DNA from: Bacillota bacterium
GTDB taxonomy: Bacteria > Bacillota > Sulfobacillia > Sulfobacillales > Sulfobacillaceae
Length of the DNA stretch: 35,889 nt
Reading direction: 5' to 3'
Assembly (NCBI GenBank): GCA_021806205.1
Contig: JAJZXX010000178.1
Coordinates: 1-35,889 of the forward strand
The notes under the pieces were generated by a model that saw only the letters and a program-made list of their open reading frames with translations, searched no databases and was not told the DNA's origin. Below, piece by piece: positions 8,601 to 16,959 of the stretch. Position numbers and translations under genes: made by a program. The stretch's first letter is position 1. Each line of letters opens with the position of its first letter.

Positions 8601-10474
8601 TGAGTGTGCAAAGTCGCGACCCCTCAAGGCAAGCAGAAGGTCACTCTCCGGTCGGATGGGGACGAGGTCCCGGTTTTAGCCAGGCAGTGGATAAGGCTAA
8701 GAACCCCAAGAAAACCCTTAGGCGACTCTTACGCGAATTCCGCCCGTACCGGTTTCGCATCACGGCGGTCGTGTTGGCCGCGATTTTAAGCACTATTTTT
8801 GCCATTTGGAGCCCCAAAATTCTAGGCAATGCGACCACGGTTCTCTTCGATGGGTTCATCGGTCGGATCCGACATATACCGGGGGCCCGGGTTAACTTTC
8901 ACGCTATTTTTCACGATTTAATGTTTTTGGCAGCCTTGTACCTCATTAGTGCCGGCTTTAGCTACCTCCAGCAATATGTGATGGCCGAGGTGGCGCAACG
9001 GCTAACCTTTACATTGCGTGCCAGGCTTATGGAAAAGCTGAACCGCCTTCCGGTCCAGTTTTTTGACAACCATCCCCATGGCGATGTGTTAAGCCGCTTT
9101 GTCAACGACTTCGACAACATTAGCAGCACACTGCAACAGAGCTTGACCCAACTGATTACCTCCACCGTGACGTTTGGCGGCGTCATTGTCATGATGTTGA
9201 CCATTAGTCCCCTCATGACCTTGGCGGTCGCGGTCACCTTACCTTTAAGTGTGGGACTGACCACGCTAATAGTAAGGCGCTCCCAACGCTATTTTAAGGA
9301 TCAGCGGCGTCAGCTCGGTGAACTCAATGGGCATGTCGAGGAGTCCTATACGGGACATGCCACCATCAAGGCGTATGGCCATGAAGAGCGCACCGTCGAC
9401 CGATTTGAGGCCATTAACCGCGATCTCTACCAATCCTCCTGGCGCGCCCAGTTCATGACAGGCATTATTTTTCCCATGATGAATGTCATCGGGAATCTTG
9501 GCTACGTTCTCGTCAGTGTGTTAGGGGGGATATTAGTAATGCGCCGCACCATTCAGATTGGTGATATCCAGGCGTTCATTCAATATGCCCGCCAATTTTC
9601 TCAGCCCATTACCCAAATGGCCGGCATTTCTAACATCATCCAATCGCTTTTAGCTTCCACCGAACGCATTTACGAAATACTAGATCAGCCCGAGGAATCC
9701 CCTGATGCATCCGCATCCTCCCCCATGCACGTTGTAAGGGGCCATGTGCAATTCAACGCAGTGTCCTTTAGCTACACGCCCGATGCGCCCCTCATTAAGG
9801 ACTTTAGTCTCGATGCCCAACCGGGATCCACTGTCGCCATCGTTGGTCCGACCGGTGCCGGAAAAACCACGCTGGTCAACCTGCTCATGCGTTTTTATGA
9901 CGTTGAGTCCGGTTGCATTTTAATCGACGGCACGGACATTCGGGAGATAAGGCGAAAAGAACTGCGCCGCCTATACGGAATGGTACTGCAAGAGACGTGG
10001 CTCTTTCACGGAACCATTCGGGACAACATCGCCTATGGGCGTGGGGGTGCAACCTTCCAAGACGTCGAACAGGCAGCGCGGTCGGCGCGCGCTGACCACT
10101 TTATCCGTACATTGCCGGAAGGCTATGACACGATTCTAAACGAAGAAGCCTCCAATATCTCCCAGGGCCAACGGCAGTTACTGACCATTGCCCGCGCGTT
10201 TTTGGCTGATCCCACCATCCTCATTCTGGATGAAGCCACGTCCAGCGTCGATACCCGCACGGAGATCGCGGTTCAGTCGGCTATAGCACACTTGATGCAA
10301 GGCCGGACTACCTTTGTGATTGCCCATCGCCTCTCTACCATTCGTCAGGCGGATGTCATCGTGGTCATGAACCATGGGCGCATCGTTGAACAGGGAAGCC
10401 ACCCCGACCTCTTGAGCCAACGCGGCTTCTACTATGACTTATACCAAAGCCAGTTTCAAAGGGCGGTGGTTTAA
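8600..10474 (+). CDS. Heterodimeric ABC exporter, catalytically complete half-transporter
   Basis: This 624-residue half-transporter carries an N-terminal extension of about 45 residues rich in Gly, Arg and Pro (GWGRGPGF), as is common in this family. A six-helix membrane domain and an ATPase domain follow. Walker A is GPTGAGKTT, Walker B ends in LILDE with Glu545 present, and the H-loop has His576 (IAHRLST). Its signature is degenerate: ISQGQ at 520-524 instead of LSGGQ. Combined with the partner, this predicts one active composite site (the partner's LSGGQ with this subunit's Walker A/B) and one inactive site. The ATG overlaps the partner's TGA by one base, so the two are co-translated. Confidence 0.94.
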   Translation: MSVQSRDPSRQAEGHSPVGWGRGPGFSQAVDKAKNPKKTLRRLLREFRPYRFRITAVVLAAILSTIFAIWSPKILGNATTVLFDGFIGRIRHIPGARVNFHAIFHDLMFLAALYLISAGFSYLQQYVMAEVAQRLTFTLRARLMEKLNRLPVQFFDNHPHGDVLSRFVNDFDNISSTLQQSLTQLITSTVTFGGVIVMMLTISPLMTLAVAVTLPLSVGLTTLIVRRSQRYFKDQRRQLGELNGHVEESYTGHATIKAYGHEERTVDRFEAINRDLYQSSWRAQFMTGIIFPMMNVIGNLGYVLVSVLGGILVMRRTIQIGDIQAFIQYARQFSQPITQMAGISNIIQSLLASTERIYEILDQPEESPDASASSPMHVVRGHVQFNAVSFSYTPDAPLIKDFSLDAQPGSTVAIVGPTGAGKTTLVNLLMRFYDVESGCILIDGTDIREIRRKELRRLYGMVLQETWLFHGTIRDNIAYGRGGATFQDVEQAARSARADHFIRTLPEGYDTILNEEASNISQGQRQLLTIARAFLADPTILILDEATSSVDTRTEIAVQSAIAHLMQGRTTFVIAHRLSTIRQADVIVVMNHGRIVEQGSHPDLLSQRGFYYDLYQSQFQRAVV

Positions 10475-11826
10475 ACACGGGACTCGGCGCCCATCTCGCG
10501 TCAGAAACCTAGCACCCGACGTTGCGAAAGAAACCCGGTCATTCCAGGAAGTAGAGACTACGGGTGGTCATTACCAGGGACGGCCATTGAACTCCCTGGG
10601 GGAATTCACCCTGGCTCCGTCCGCGGGACTGGCGTGGATCTCGAAGGATGTGGCCAAACACGCCCCGTCGATGTCATGCCACGGGCTGAATTCCTCGAAG
10701 AAGACATTCCTCTGATCAATAAGGAAGGGAGCCCCCGGCTTTCCCGGTCTCAGGGGCGGGCCATCCTCCGCTAAGCCGGGCATAGCCCCCGAGTGACGAT
10801 TTAAGCCCATTGGGAGGTACGGGTAAGGAAGCCGATTGCCCCACCAGCACCACATAGAGTCTTTGTCGAAGTGGATCCGGAGTGCCGCGGCGTCTGTTGC
10901 ACGGGTGGATTCGTGCTATGGATTTCGACAAGAAACAGTAAATTCTTCTAAAGATTCGACACCAGAATCCACCGTATGGTATTTGTGAACTATGCTATTC
11001 GAGGCCACGTTGATTAGGGGAATCATCAACAGGAATCAAATTTCGGGTAGCGCACCGGACCGGGTTGTTCCCGGTGCGGCCGTGGTGGTCCGCACTGTTC
11101 TGGGTAGAGCAATTGTTGCGCGGGAACCCACGGGCATAGGTCGTCCCGTTTCGGGTCGTTAATTGGAGTGTCTGCCCGCATTTCCTGCCCAACAACGTCG
11201 CCTCGGGCCGAATCCGGTTTCCATGCTATAAGGTCGGGCGACCCAGCGCCTAATCAAGACCGTGACGTTCTCCCCGAGGCGACGACGTTTACGTGTTTGT
11301 CGACATCGAGAGACGCGAGGAGGAGACATCGTGGTGACCAGTAGAACAATCCTTACTGGCATAGTTCAGTCTCTTGCGGCAAATGCGGGCTCGGGCATCG
11401 AAAGAAACCCACCTTCCCCCCGATCCTCCGTTCCATTTTTGTCATTTAATGAGTTAAACTGCCAATTCCCTCCGAAAATTCCTTGGCCCCATACGGCTTC
11501 GGTCCCGGGCATCACGGAGCCGCTACTGCTCTTTCGACCCTTATCATTCTTTGGTGCTGGTCCAGTTTCTCTCGGCCATGTTCCGTGGTAATCGCGGGGT
11601 GGTCCCACGATTCCTTCCAATCCATACCACCCCGGATCGGCGGCCGTGCGCCTACCAGCATGGCCGGGATCTTGTCGTGCCTTCAATCCCTTGGGTCATG
11701 GCATTTTGGTCGAAGCCTCCAGCCTAGGGTATGGCTGGTGGATCTTTCCGAGAACGATTTGAGACATGTGGCGGTCTGCCGACGTCCGGTACTGTCGTGA
11801 CCCGGCATTCCAGTTCAGGGAGGAAG
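10475..11826. other. 1.35-kb stretch without a supportable gene
   Basis: Several frames of 60-110 codons stay open on both strands, but none has a ribosome binding site or recognisable domain; they look like chance frames in GC-rich DNA or decayed sequence. Visible structure includes CAGGGA/TCCCTG near 10575-10600 and an 8-base arm pair CCCGGCTT (10734-10741) and AAGCCGGG (10773-10780) in a GC-rich block. There is also an imperfect inverted repeat built on AACGTCGCCTCGGG (11194-11207) and CCCCGAGGCGACGACGTT (11272-11289). No promoter for the downstream GGDEF gene could be picked with confidence. Confidence 0.5.
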
Positions 11827-13611
11827 ATGGTGCCAATGAGAATCGTGGCCCGTGCTCGACAGCCGAAAAACCCCCGATCCCTCTTCCGCCCGGTGTCCAT
11901 TCACCGTCTTTTAGACATGTTGGGGATCATTAGCGCGGGAGTCTTGGTGCTGGGCGTAGGCGGACTTGTGCTGGCCCACCGTCAGGAAGCCCAGTTGACG
12001 GATCAGCTGATTCCCTATTCGCTCACCGTGGATGACGCACGGGCTCTGTTTTACGCCTACGATGGGGCGCTCAATATGGATGTGGACCTATCCCCGAAAG
12101 CGAAAGCGTTACGGACCGCGACCCTGGCGGCGATTCGCCAAGATCACGCCGCGTTGCAACAGACGCTAGCCAGTCTCGTGCAGAATGCGCCGTCTGTGGC
12201 GTTTCACCATCAGGCGTTGGCCGTTGAGCATCAATTTCTCCGTTATCAACGCGATGCAACGGCAGTGTTGCGGGACATGCGGACAGGGCGCTCGCTTTCA
12301 GCACAATCGTTACAAGATGTCGGAAATGCCTCGGTCACGGTATCCGTCGTGCAAAAGATTCAGCACCTTCGCGCCATGGATCGGCAATATCTGGAGACCA
12401 TTACCGTCCGCATCCATCATCGATGGGCCGCCGTCCTTGCGGGCATAATCAGCTTGGCGATTCTGGTCGGCGGAATTGCACTGGGGTTGCGGTACAGGCT
12501 TACCCGAAGCCTTTTGGAACTGACCCAAGGGCTATCCCTCTTCATCACAGGCAACCTGAACGCCAAAATTCCGCCATCGGCCCTCGAAGAATTCCAGATG
12601 ATCCGACAGGCCCTGCACCACGCACGTGCGGAGATCATTCGGATCCTCCGGGAGCGAGATCAGATCATCACGCATCAAGAGGAGACCGTTCAGCAACGCA
12701 CGGCAGAATTGGCCCACTACGGCCGCGCCTTGGAACATTTGATGGCCCTAAGCCATCAGGTGATGCGCGACTGGTCGAATCCCGAACGGGCGCAGGGCTT
12801 GCTGGCGCACCTCAAAGACACGCTGGAGACGGAAGGGGTCAGCTTATGGACACTGGATCCGTGGCAGGAAGTGTATCGAAGTGGTTCAGCACCGTGGCCG
12901 GCATCCGGTCCCGATCTAACGGCCCTTCGCTACGGATCGGCGCAGGCCGCCCAGACACCGGCCGGGGGCACGATCGTCCCGATGTCGGAGCATACCGTGC
13001 TCATCCTGCCGTGGCGGACCTATCGGTCGGGTCGGGGCATCATGCTCCTGGTCCGTCCCGTCGCGCGCCCTTGGTCGGATCAGGACCGGCGGTTGGCCGC
13101 GTTGGCCAGCACCCATGTGCAGCTCGTCATTGACAATGCGACCCTCTTTCAGGACATTCGGCAGCGGGCCACCCGGGATCCCCTAACCGCGTTGTGGAAC
13201 CGCTGGCAATTTTGGGACGACCTGGCGCGTGCGCGAAACGGAGTGGCACTGCTTCTGGTAGATTTAGATTATCTCAAACAGGTCAACGACACCGGCGGGC
13301 ATGCGGCCGGAGATGATGCGCTGAAACGGGTGGCGCAGGCGCTGCAAGCGGCTGCAGGACCGAATAGCAAGGCCTATCGCATTGGCGGCGACGAATTTGC
13401 GGTGATTCTGCCGGACTTGGCGCACTGCCACCAGGTCTACGACAAGGTGATGGCGAAGTTGGCCCCAGACCTGTCGATCAGCGGCGGCATTGCCGCCATG
13501 GCCGGGAACACCGAGATGCTGATGCGAAAAGCCGATGCTGCGCTCTATCAGGCAAAGTCCGCTGGCAGGGGATGCGTGGTCGTGGCGGACAAGGCGGGTT
13601 CAAAGGGTTGA
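11827..13611 (+). CDS. Membrane-anchored diguanylate cyclase (sensor-HAMP-GAF-like-GGDEF)
   Basis: This protein of about 594 residues is expected to make cyclic di-GMP. There is a transmembrane helix at 31-50 and a mostly helical external sensor region at 55-198. A second helix lies at 201-222 and is followed by a HAMP-like linker and a coiled coil to about 300. A GAF-like domain spans about 305-440 and a GGDEF domain about 445-590. The active motif GGDEF is intact at 520-524 (RIGGDEFAVILPD), and DLDYLKQVND supplies the usual metal and nucleotide residues. No RxxD inhibitory site precedes it, so product inhibition may be absent. Its start is ambiguous: a GGGAGG lies at 11818-11823, with in-frame ATG 11827, GTG 11830 and ATG 11836. 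The gene is isolated, flanked by more than 1 kb of gene-free DNA on each side. Confidence 0.92.
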   Translation: MVPMRIVARARQPKNPRSLFRPVSIHRLLDMLGIISAGVLVLGVGGLVLAHRQEAQLTDQLIPYSLTVDDARALFYAYDGALNMDVDLSPKAKALRTATLAAIRQDHAALQQTLASLVQNAPSVAFHHQALAVEHQFLRYQRDATAVLRDMRTGRSLSAQSLQDVGNASVTVSVVQKIQHLRAMDRQYLETITVRIHHRWAAVLAGIISLAILVGGIALGLRYRLTRSLLELTQGLSLFITGNLNAKIPPSALEEFQMIRQALHHARAEIIRILRERDQIITHQEETVQQRTAELAHYGRALEHLMALSHQVMRDWSNPERAQGLLAHLKDTLETEGVSLWTLDPWQEVYRSGSAPWPASGPDLTALRYGSAQAAQTPAGGTIVPMSEHTVLILPWRTYRSGRGIMLLVRPVARPWSDQDRRLAALASTHVQLVIDNATLFQDIRQRATRDPLTALWNRWQFWDDLARARNGVALLLVDLDYLKQVNDTGGHAAGDDALKRVAQALQAAAGPNSKAYRIGGDEFAVILPDLAHCHQVYDKVMAKLAPDLSISGGIAAMAGNTEMLMRKADAALYQAKSAGRGCVVVADKAGSKG

Positions 13612-13692
13612 TGATGGCCCGTGCGGGTCTAGTCCGTTGAGCCGAGCACCCTGGCCGAACCATAAAGACATGTGACCGAAATCGTTTCACGC

Positions 13693-13719
13693 GACGTTCT
13701 GATCCCAGGATCAGGCGTC
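13693..13719 (+). terminator. Strong hairpin downstream of the GGDEF gene
   Basis: CTGATCC and GGATCAG form 7-base arms around CA. The stem is extended by GACG and CGTC after a small internal bulge. It lies about 80 bases past the GGDEF stop. The following CTTTGG is a poor U-tract, so termination is possible but unproven. Confidence 0.35.
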
Positions 13720-14000
13720 CTTTGGTCACGGCCGCAATTCCCGCCTCTGCACCACCGAAGCAATTTCTTTAAACGATGTCGTCGTGTCGGTCGCATCTGA
13801 GACAACACCGGCCCCCGAGTGAGTGAGTCCCTTTTTGGTGATTCGGTTCATTGCCCCTCGTCCAGCAGGCTTGACCACGGCGCTTCTCGTTGACGGGCCA
13901 GGGTGTCCGCCGGCACCCGGCTAATAGGGCCTCTTGCTGTAGAACGTGGGGCAATTGCACGCCCCGCAACGAGGGTTTAGGGGGTTGGTGCGAATTGCGG

Positions 14001-14374
14001 TCACGGGCTCAGATCAATCAGGACAAAGATATTATTAAAAAGTATGAAACAGCACGGATCCCCAAGGAGCGTTGGTTTTTTCCCAATGTATCCGTTAACC
14101 AGGAAGGCCATGGCGATAAATACCGAATTGGGCGCCAGGGTCAGCGGCATATCGTGTAGTGATAAGATCCTCAGCGGGTAATGAATCGCGACAAACATGA
14201 CCGATGTGGGGAAATTTGTGGGCCAAGAGAAAAGTCTTGACACCGCCGTACACCAAACGCGAATCCCAGCCCATCTGGCTGATTCTGGGACACTCCGTGG
14301 GCTGTTGCGGAGGTACCGACTTTGAGGGCAGTCGGGTTAGCTGAAGTGATGACAATTAGCCTTAGCGCCAACAC
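14001..14374 (-). pseudogene. Probable decayed membrane protein fragment
   Basis: On the minus strand, overlapping frames give pieces that read like one broken membrane protein. The 3' part (14001-14243) is strongly hydrophobic, with FPTSVMFVAIHYPLRIL, an SVFIAMAFLVNGYIG helix and a final CCFILFNNIFVLIDL helix. The upstream frames (to 14374) share the same junction near 14220 but are shifted. There is no ribosome binding site and no family match I can name. The call rests on hydrophobicity and frame breakage only. The surrounding 13720-14000 and 14375-14812 intervals hold no supportable gene. Confidence 0.3.
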
Positions 14375-14473
14375 ATAGTCCTCAACGAATACGCCGGATG
14401 ATCGTCCCGCTTACGACGGCGGATGACGGCTTCCCGCACGGTAAACTGCTGCGCCACCGTATTAGCAGCTGTT

Positions 14474-14499
14474 CCGACTAGTCGGGATGTACATCCCGA
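14474..14499. repeat. Two overlapping perfect palindromes
   Basis: CCGACTAGTCGG (14474-14485) and TCGGGATGTACATCCCGA (14482-14499) are both perfect palindromes and share four bases. They lie in gene-free DNA about 310 bases upstream of corA. They could be paired operator sites or mutually exclusive hairpins. A further perfect 7-base inverted repeat, ATGGTAT (14556-14562) and ATACCAT (14582-14588), follows. Confidence 0.5.
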
Positions 14500-14812
14500 G
14501 ACTGGGACTGCATCCACCGTTCCAGTCGCCCGGAGCTCTGCAAGGCTAAGCTCCTATGGTATTTATTGGCATGCCACTACCATACCATCGACCTCCCAAT
14601 AATGGTCCATATCGTGCCCTAAAGATATCGGACCGCAATGGTCAACACGTTCAGCACGCGAACCTCTCGTATCAATCTGAAGACTCCGTGATGCGGTCCT
14701 CTACCATGTGCATGCATACCGCACACGCACTAGCGCGTGCCGCAACCCACCTTGTTTGCCCCGAGCCCACTCACTCTTATGGTATGGTTGATCCGTAAAA
14801 AAGGAGGATCTC

Positions 14813-15730
14813 ATGTTCGTAAAAGATCAGGACCAGGTTAGAGAAGTACCTCTGGCCCGGCCACAGTCCGGCGAGAAAGTATGGATTGACGTTGCTCAAC
14901 GGGATGTAGACTCGATCCGTGAGGCTATTCAAGTGCTCAAGTGGGATAACAACCTTCAGAGCATGTTGGGTGCGGCTCACGAGCGTGCGCAGTTGCAATA
15001 CGTTGGCGCAGTTCTCGTATTGACCGTGTTAGTTCCGGACCAAGACCATAAGATGAGTGTCGTCGACATCCTCTTAGGACCCAATGTGCTCGTCACGGTA
15101 CATCAGTCCCCAGTCCCCTTATTAACACTCCTCGCCCAAGAACTGCACGACAAGCCCCACCTTCTCGATTCCGCCCACTACTTGCTATACGAGATCTTGG
15201 AGCGCATCTCGGATAGCTTTCTGGAAATGATGGACCATTACGAAGAAGAATTCGATGAATTGGAGGACTCGGTCCTTAACGGCCATGATCGGGCCCACGA
15301 CATTTTTGGTCTCCGCCACCAGCTCCATCGCATTCGCAGCGTGCTGGCCGACATGCGGCGGATTGCCGCCCGGTTGTCGCGGCGCCAATTCAGCGCCTCC
15401 GATGGAGAATCAGACGCCAACATTTTCGTTGACGTGTATGATGGCTTTTATCATGTCATGGATAACATTGATAGCCTGCGGGACAACCTCACGGGGTTGG
15501 TCGATTTGCAACTCAATCAACGCAGCACACGCCTCAACGAAATCATGAAGTTCCTGACCATTTTCTCCACAATATTTTTGCCCTTGTCCTTTATTACCGG
15601 TTTTTTTGGCATGAACCTGAAAAGCATGCCGGAGTTGGGGATCCCGTACGGCCAGGAATTTACACTTCTTTTGATGATCTCGGTAGTCGTCAGCATGCTG
15701 TGGGTGTTCAAACGGCGGCACTGGCTATAG
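14813..15730 (+). CDS. corA: CorA-family magnesium/divalent cation transporter
   Basis: This 305-residue protein belongs to the CorA family of pentameric Mg2+/Co2+ channels. The large cytoplasmic N-terminal domain ends in a long helix. Two C-terminal transmembrane helices follow, with the diagnostic Gly-Met-Asn motif at 266-268 (ITGFFGMNL) at the end of the first and a basic tail (KRRHWL) after the second. The acidic YEEEFDELED stretch is typical of the stalk. The start is well supported by AAGGAGG five to six bases upstream. A weak promoter, TTGCCC (14756-14761) with TATGGT (14778-14783), may serve it. It converges on nagA with one base between the stops. Confidence 0.94.
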   Translation: MFVKDQDQVREVPLARPQSGEKVWIDVAQRDVDSIREAIQVLKWDNNLQSMLGAAHERAQLQYVGAVLVLTVLVPDQDHKMSVVDILLGPNVLVTVHQSPVPLLTLLAQELHDKPHLLDSAHYLLYEILERISDSFLEMMDHYEEEFDELEDSVLNGHDRAHDIFGLRHQLHRIRSVLADMRRIAARLSRRQFSASDGESDANIFVDVYDGFYHVMDNIDSLRDNLTGLVDLQLNQRSTRLNEIMKFLTIFSTIFLPLSFITGFFGMNLKSMPELGIPYGQEFTLLLMISVVVSMLWVFKRRHWL

Positions 15731-15731
15731 A

Positions 15732-16877
15732 CTAGCGGCCGTCAAACATAATCTGGCCGCCCCGCCATGTCATGCGGTTAGAGCCTTTTCGGTCAACCAA
15801 CAGCACGTCAGCCAAAAATCCCGGCGCCAATGCGCCGAGATTCGGGTACCCCAAGGACCGAGCCGGGACGAGACTTGCAGCCAGAACGGCTTCAAACAAC
15901 TCCACCCCCGTAAACTCCTGATACAAAAACACCGCGCGCATCAGGGTTAACGTCGACCCCGCCAAACGGCCATCCGCCGTACGCGCCACTCCGTGGGCGA
16001 CTCGGATGCTCTGGCCTCCCAAATCATACGTACCGTCGCGCATCATGGAAGCCCGCATAGCATCGGTCACCAACATCACTTGGCGAGGCCCCTTCATCTC
16101 AGCCGCCATCTTGACGACGGCCGGGTGCAGATGAATACCATCGGCAATCAGTTCAACGACCACCTGAGGATGGAATAGGGCTGCGCCGGCTAAGCCAGGA
16201 TCCCGGTGATTCAGACCGGTCATCGCATTAAAGAGGTGCGTAACATGTCGGACCCCCTTGTCAAACGCGGCGATGGCTTCATCAAATGTGGCATTGGAAT
16301 GTCCTAACGAGGGGGCAATTCCACAGTGCAGTCCAAAATGAATCAGTTCATCGGCATCGGGCAGTTCCGGAGCTAAAGTTATACGCCGGATTAGAGATCC
16401 AAAGCGCCGATAGTACGTTTCCAATTCCAACAGCGAGGGCCGACGCAATACACTGAGCGATTGGGCGCCGCGTCGGTCTGGATGAATGAAGGGGCCTTCC
16501 AGATGGACCCCTAAGAGTCCGCACTGCGGGTCACGCTCGCGGAATTGGCGGATAGACTCGAGGACCCGGGTCAGTGTCACTTGATCGCCCGACATAGTAG
16601 TAGCCAGATAACGGGTGCATCCCACTTGGGCTAAAGTCGCATCAATGGCCGAAAGCGCCTCTGGCGTGGCGTCCATCACGTCATAGCCGCCGATGCCGTG
16701 AATGTGCGCGTCGACCAATCCGGGGACAATCCAGCCATCCTGCCAATGAATGGTAGGCTTTTTCGTCGGAGTCAGATTAACCTCAACGATATGGTCGCCA
16801 TCCATTATGACCTCGCCTTCAGACACGATACCCTCCTGCAGCACTAATTCGCCGTGCAGAACTGTCAAGTTGGCCAC
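15732..16877 (-). CDS. nagA: N-acetylglucosamine-6-phosphate deacetylase
   Basis: This amidohydrolase removes acetate from GlcNAc-6-phosphate during amino-sugar use and cell-wall recycling. At 381 residues it is full length. It shows the DAHIHG motif (His58, His60), the metal-binding glutamate in VHLEGPFIHP, the histidines in LGHSNATFDE and THLFNAM, and the catalytic aspartate in LVTDAM. The start is a GTG at 16877 with GAGGTG six bases upstream. It follows hemY by 82 bases on the same strand and may be cotranscribed with the heme genes, although no functional link is obvious. No nagB or PTS gene is nearby. Confidence 0.94.
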   Translation of the reverse strand: MANLTVLHGELVLQEGIVSEGEVIMDGDHIVEVNLTPTKKPTIHWQDGWIVPGLVDAHIHGIGGYDVMDATPEALSAIDATLAQVGCTRYLATTMSGDQVTLTRVLESIRQFRERDPQCGLLGVHLEGPFIHPDRRGAQSLSVLRRPSLLELETYYRRFGSLIRRITLAPELPDADELIHFGLHCGIAPSLGHSNATFDEAIAAFDKGVRHVTHLFNAMTGLNHRDPGLAGAALFHPQVVVELIADGIHLHPAVVKMAAEMKGPRQVMLVTDAMRASMMRDGTYDLGGQSIRVAHGVARTADGRLAGSTLTLMRAVFLYQEFTGVELFEAVLAASLVPARSLGYPNLGALAPGFLADVLLVDRKGSNRMTWRGGQIMFDGR

Positions 16878-16959
16878 CTCTTCACCTCGGTTCTCTTCAT
16901 TTTGCCGATTATCGGCCGCGTCGCCGCCTGGATCCTAGCACCGTCCCTTTGTACACCGG

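Noticed and set aside
12423-13133. 236-codon plus-strand frame inside the GGDEF gene
   Set aside because: It overlaps the real gene in another register and is Arg/Gly/Pro-rich, as expected for a GC-rich shadow frame.
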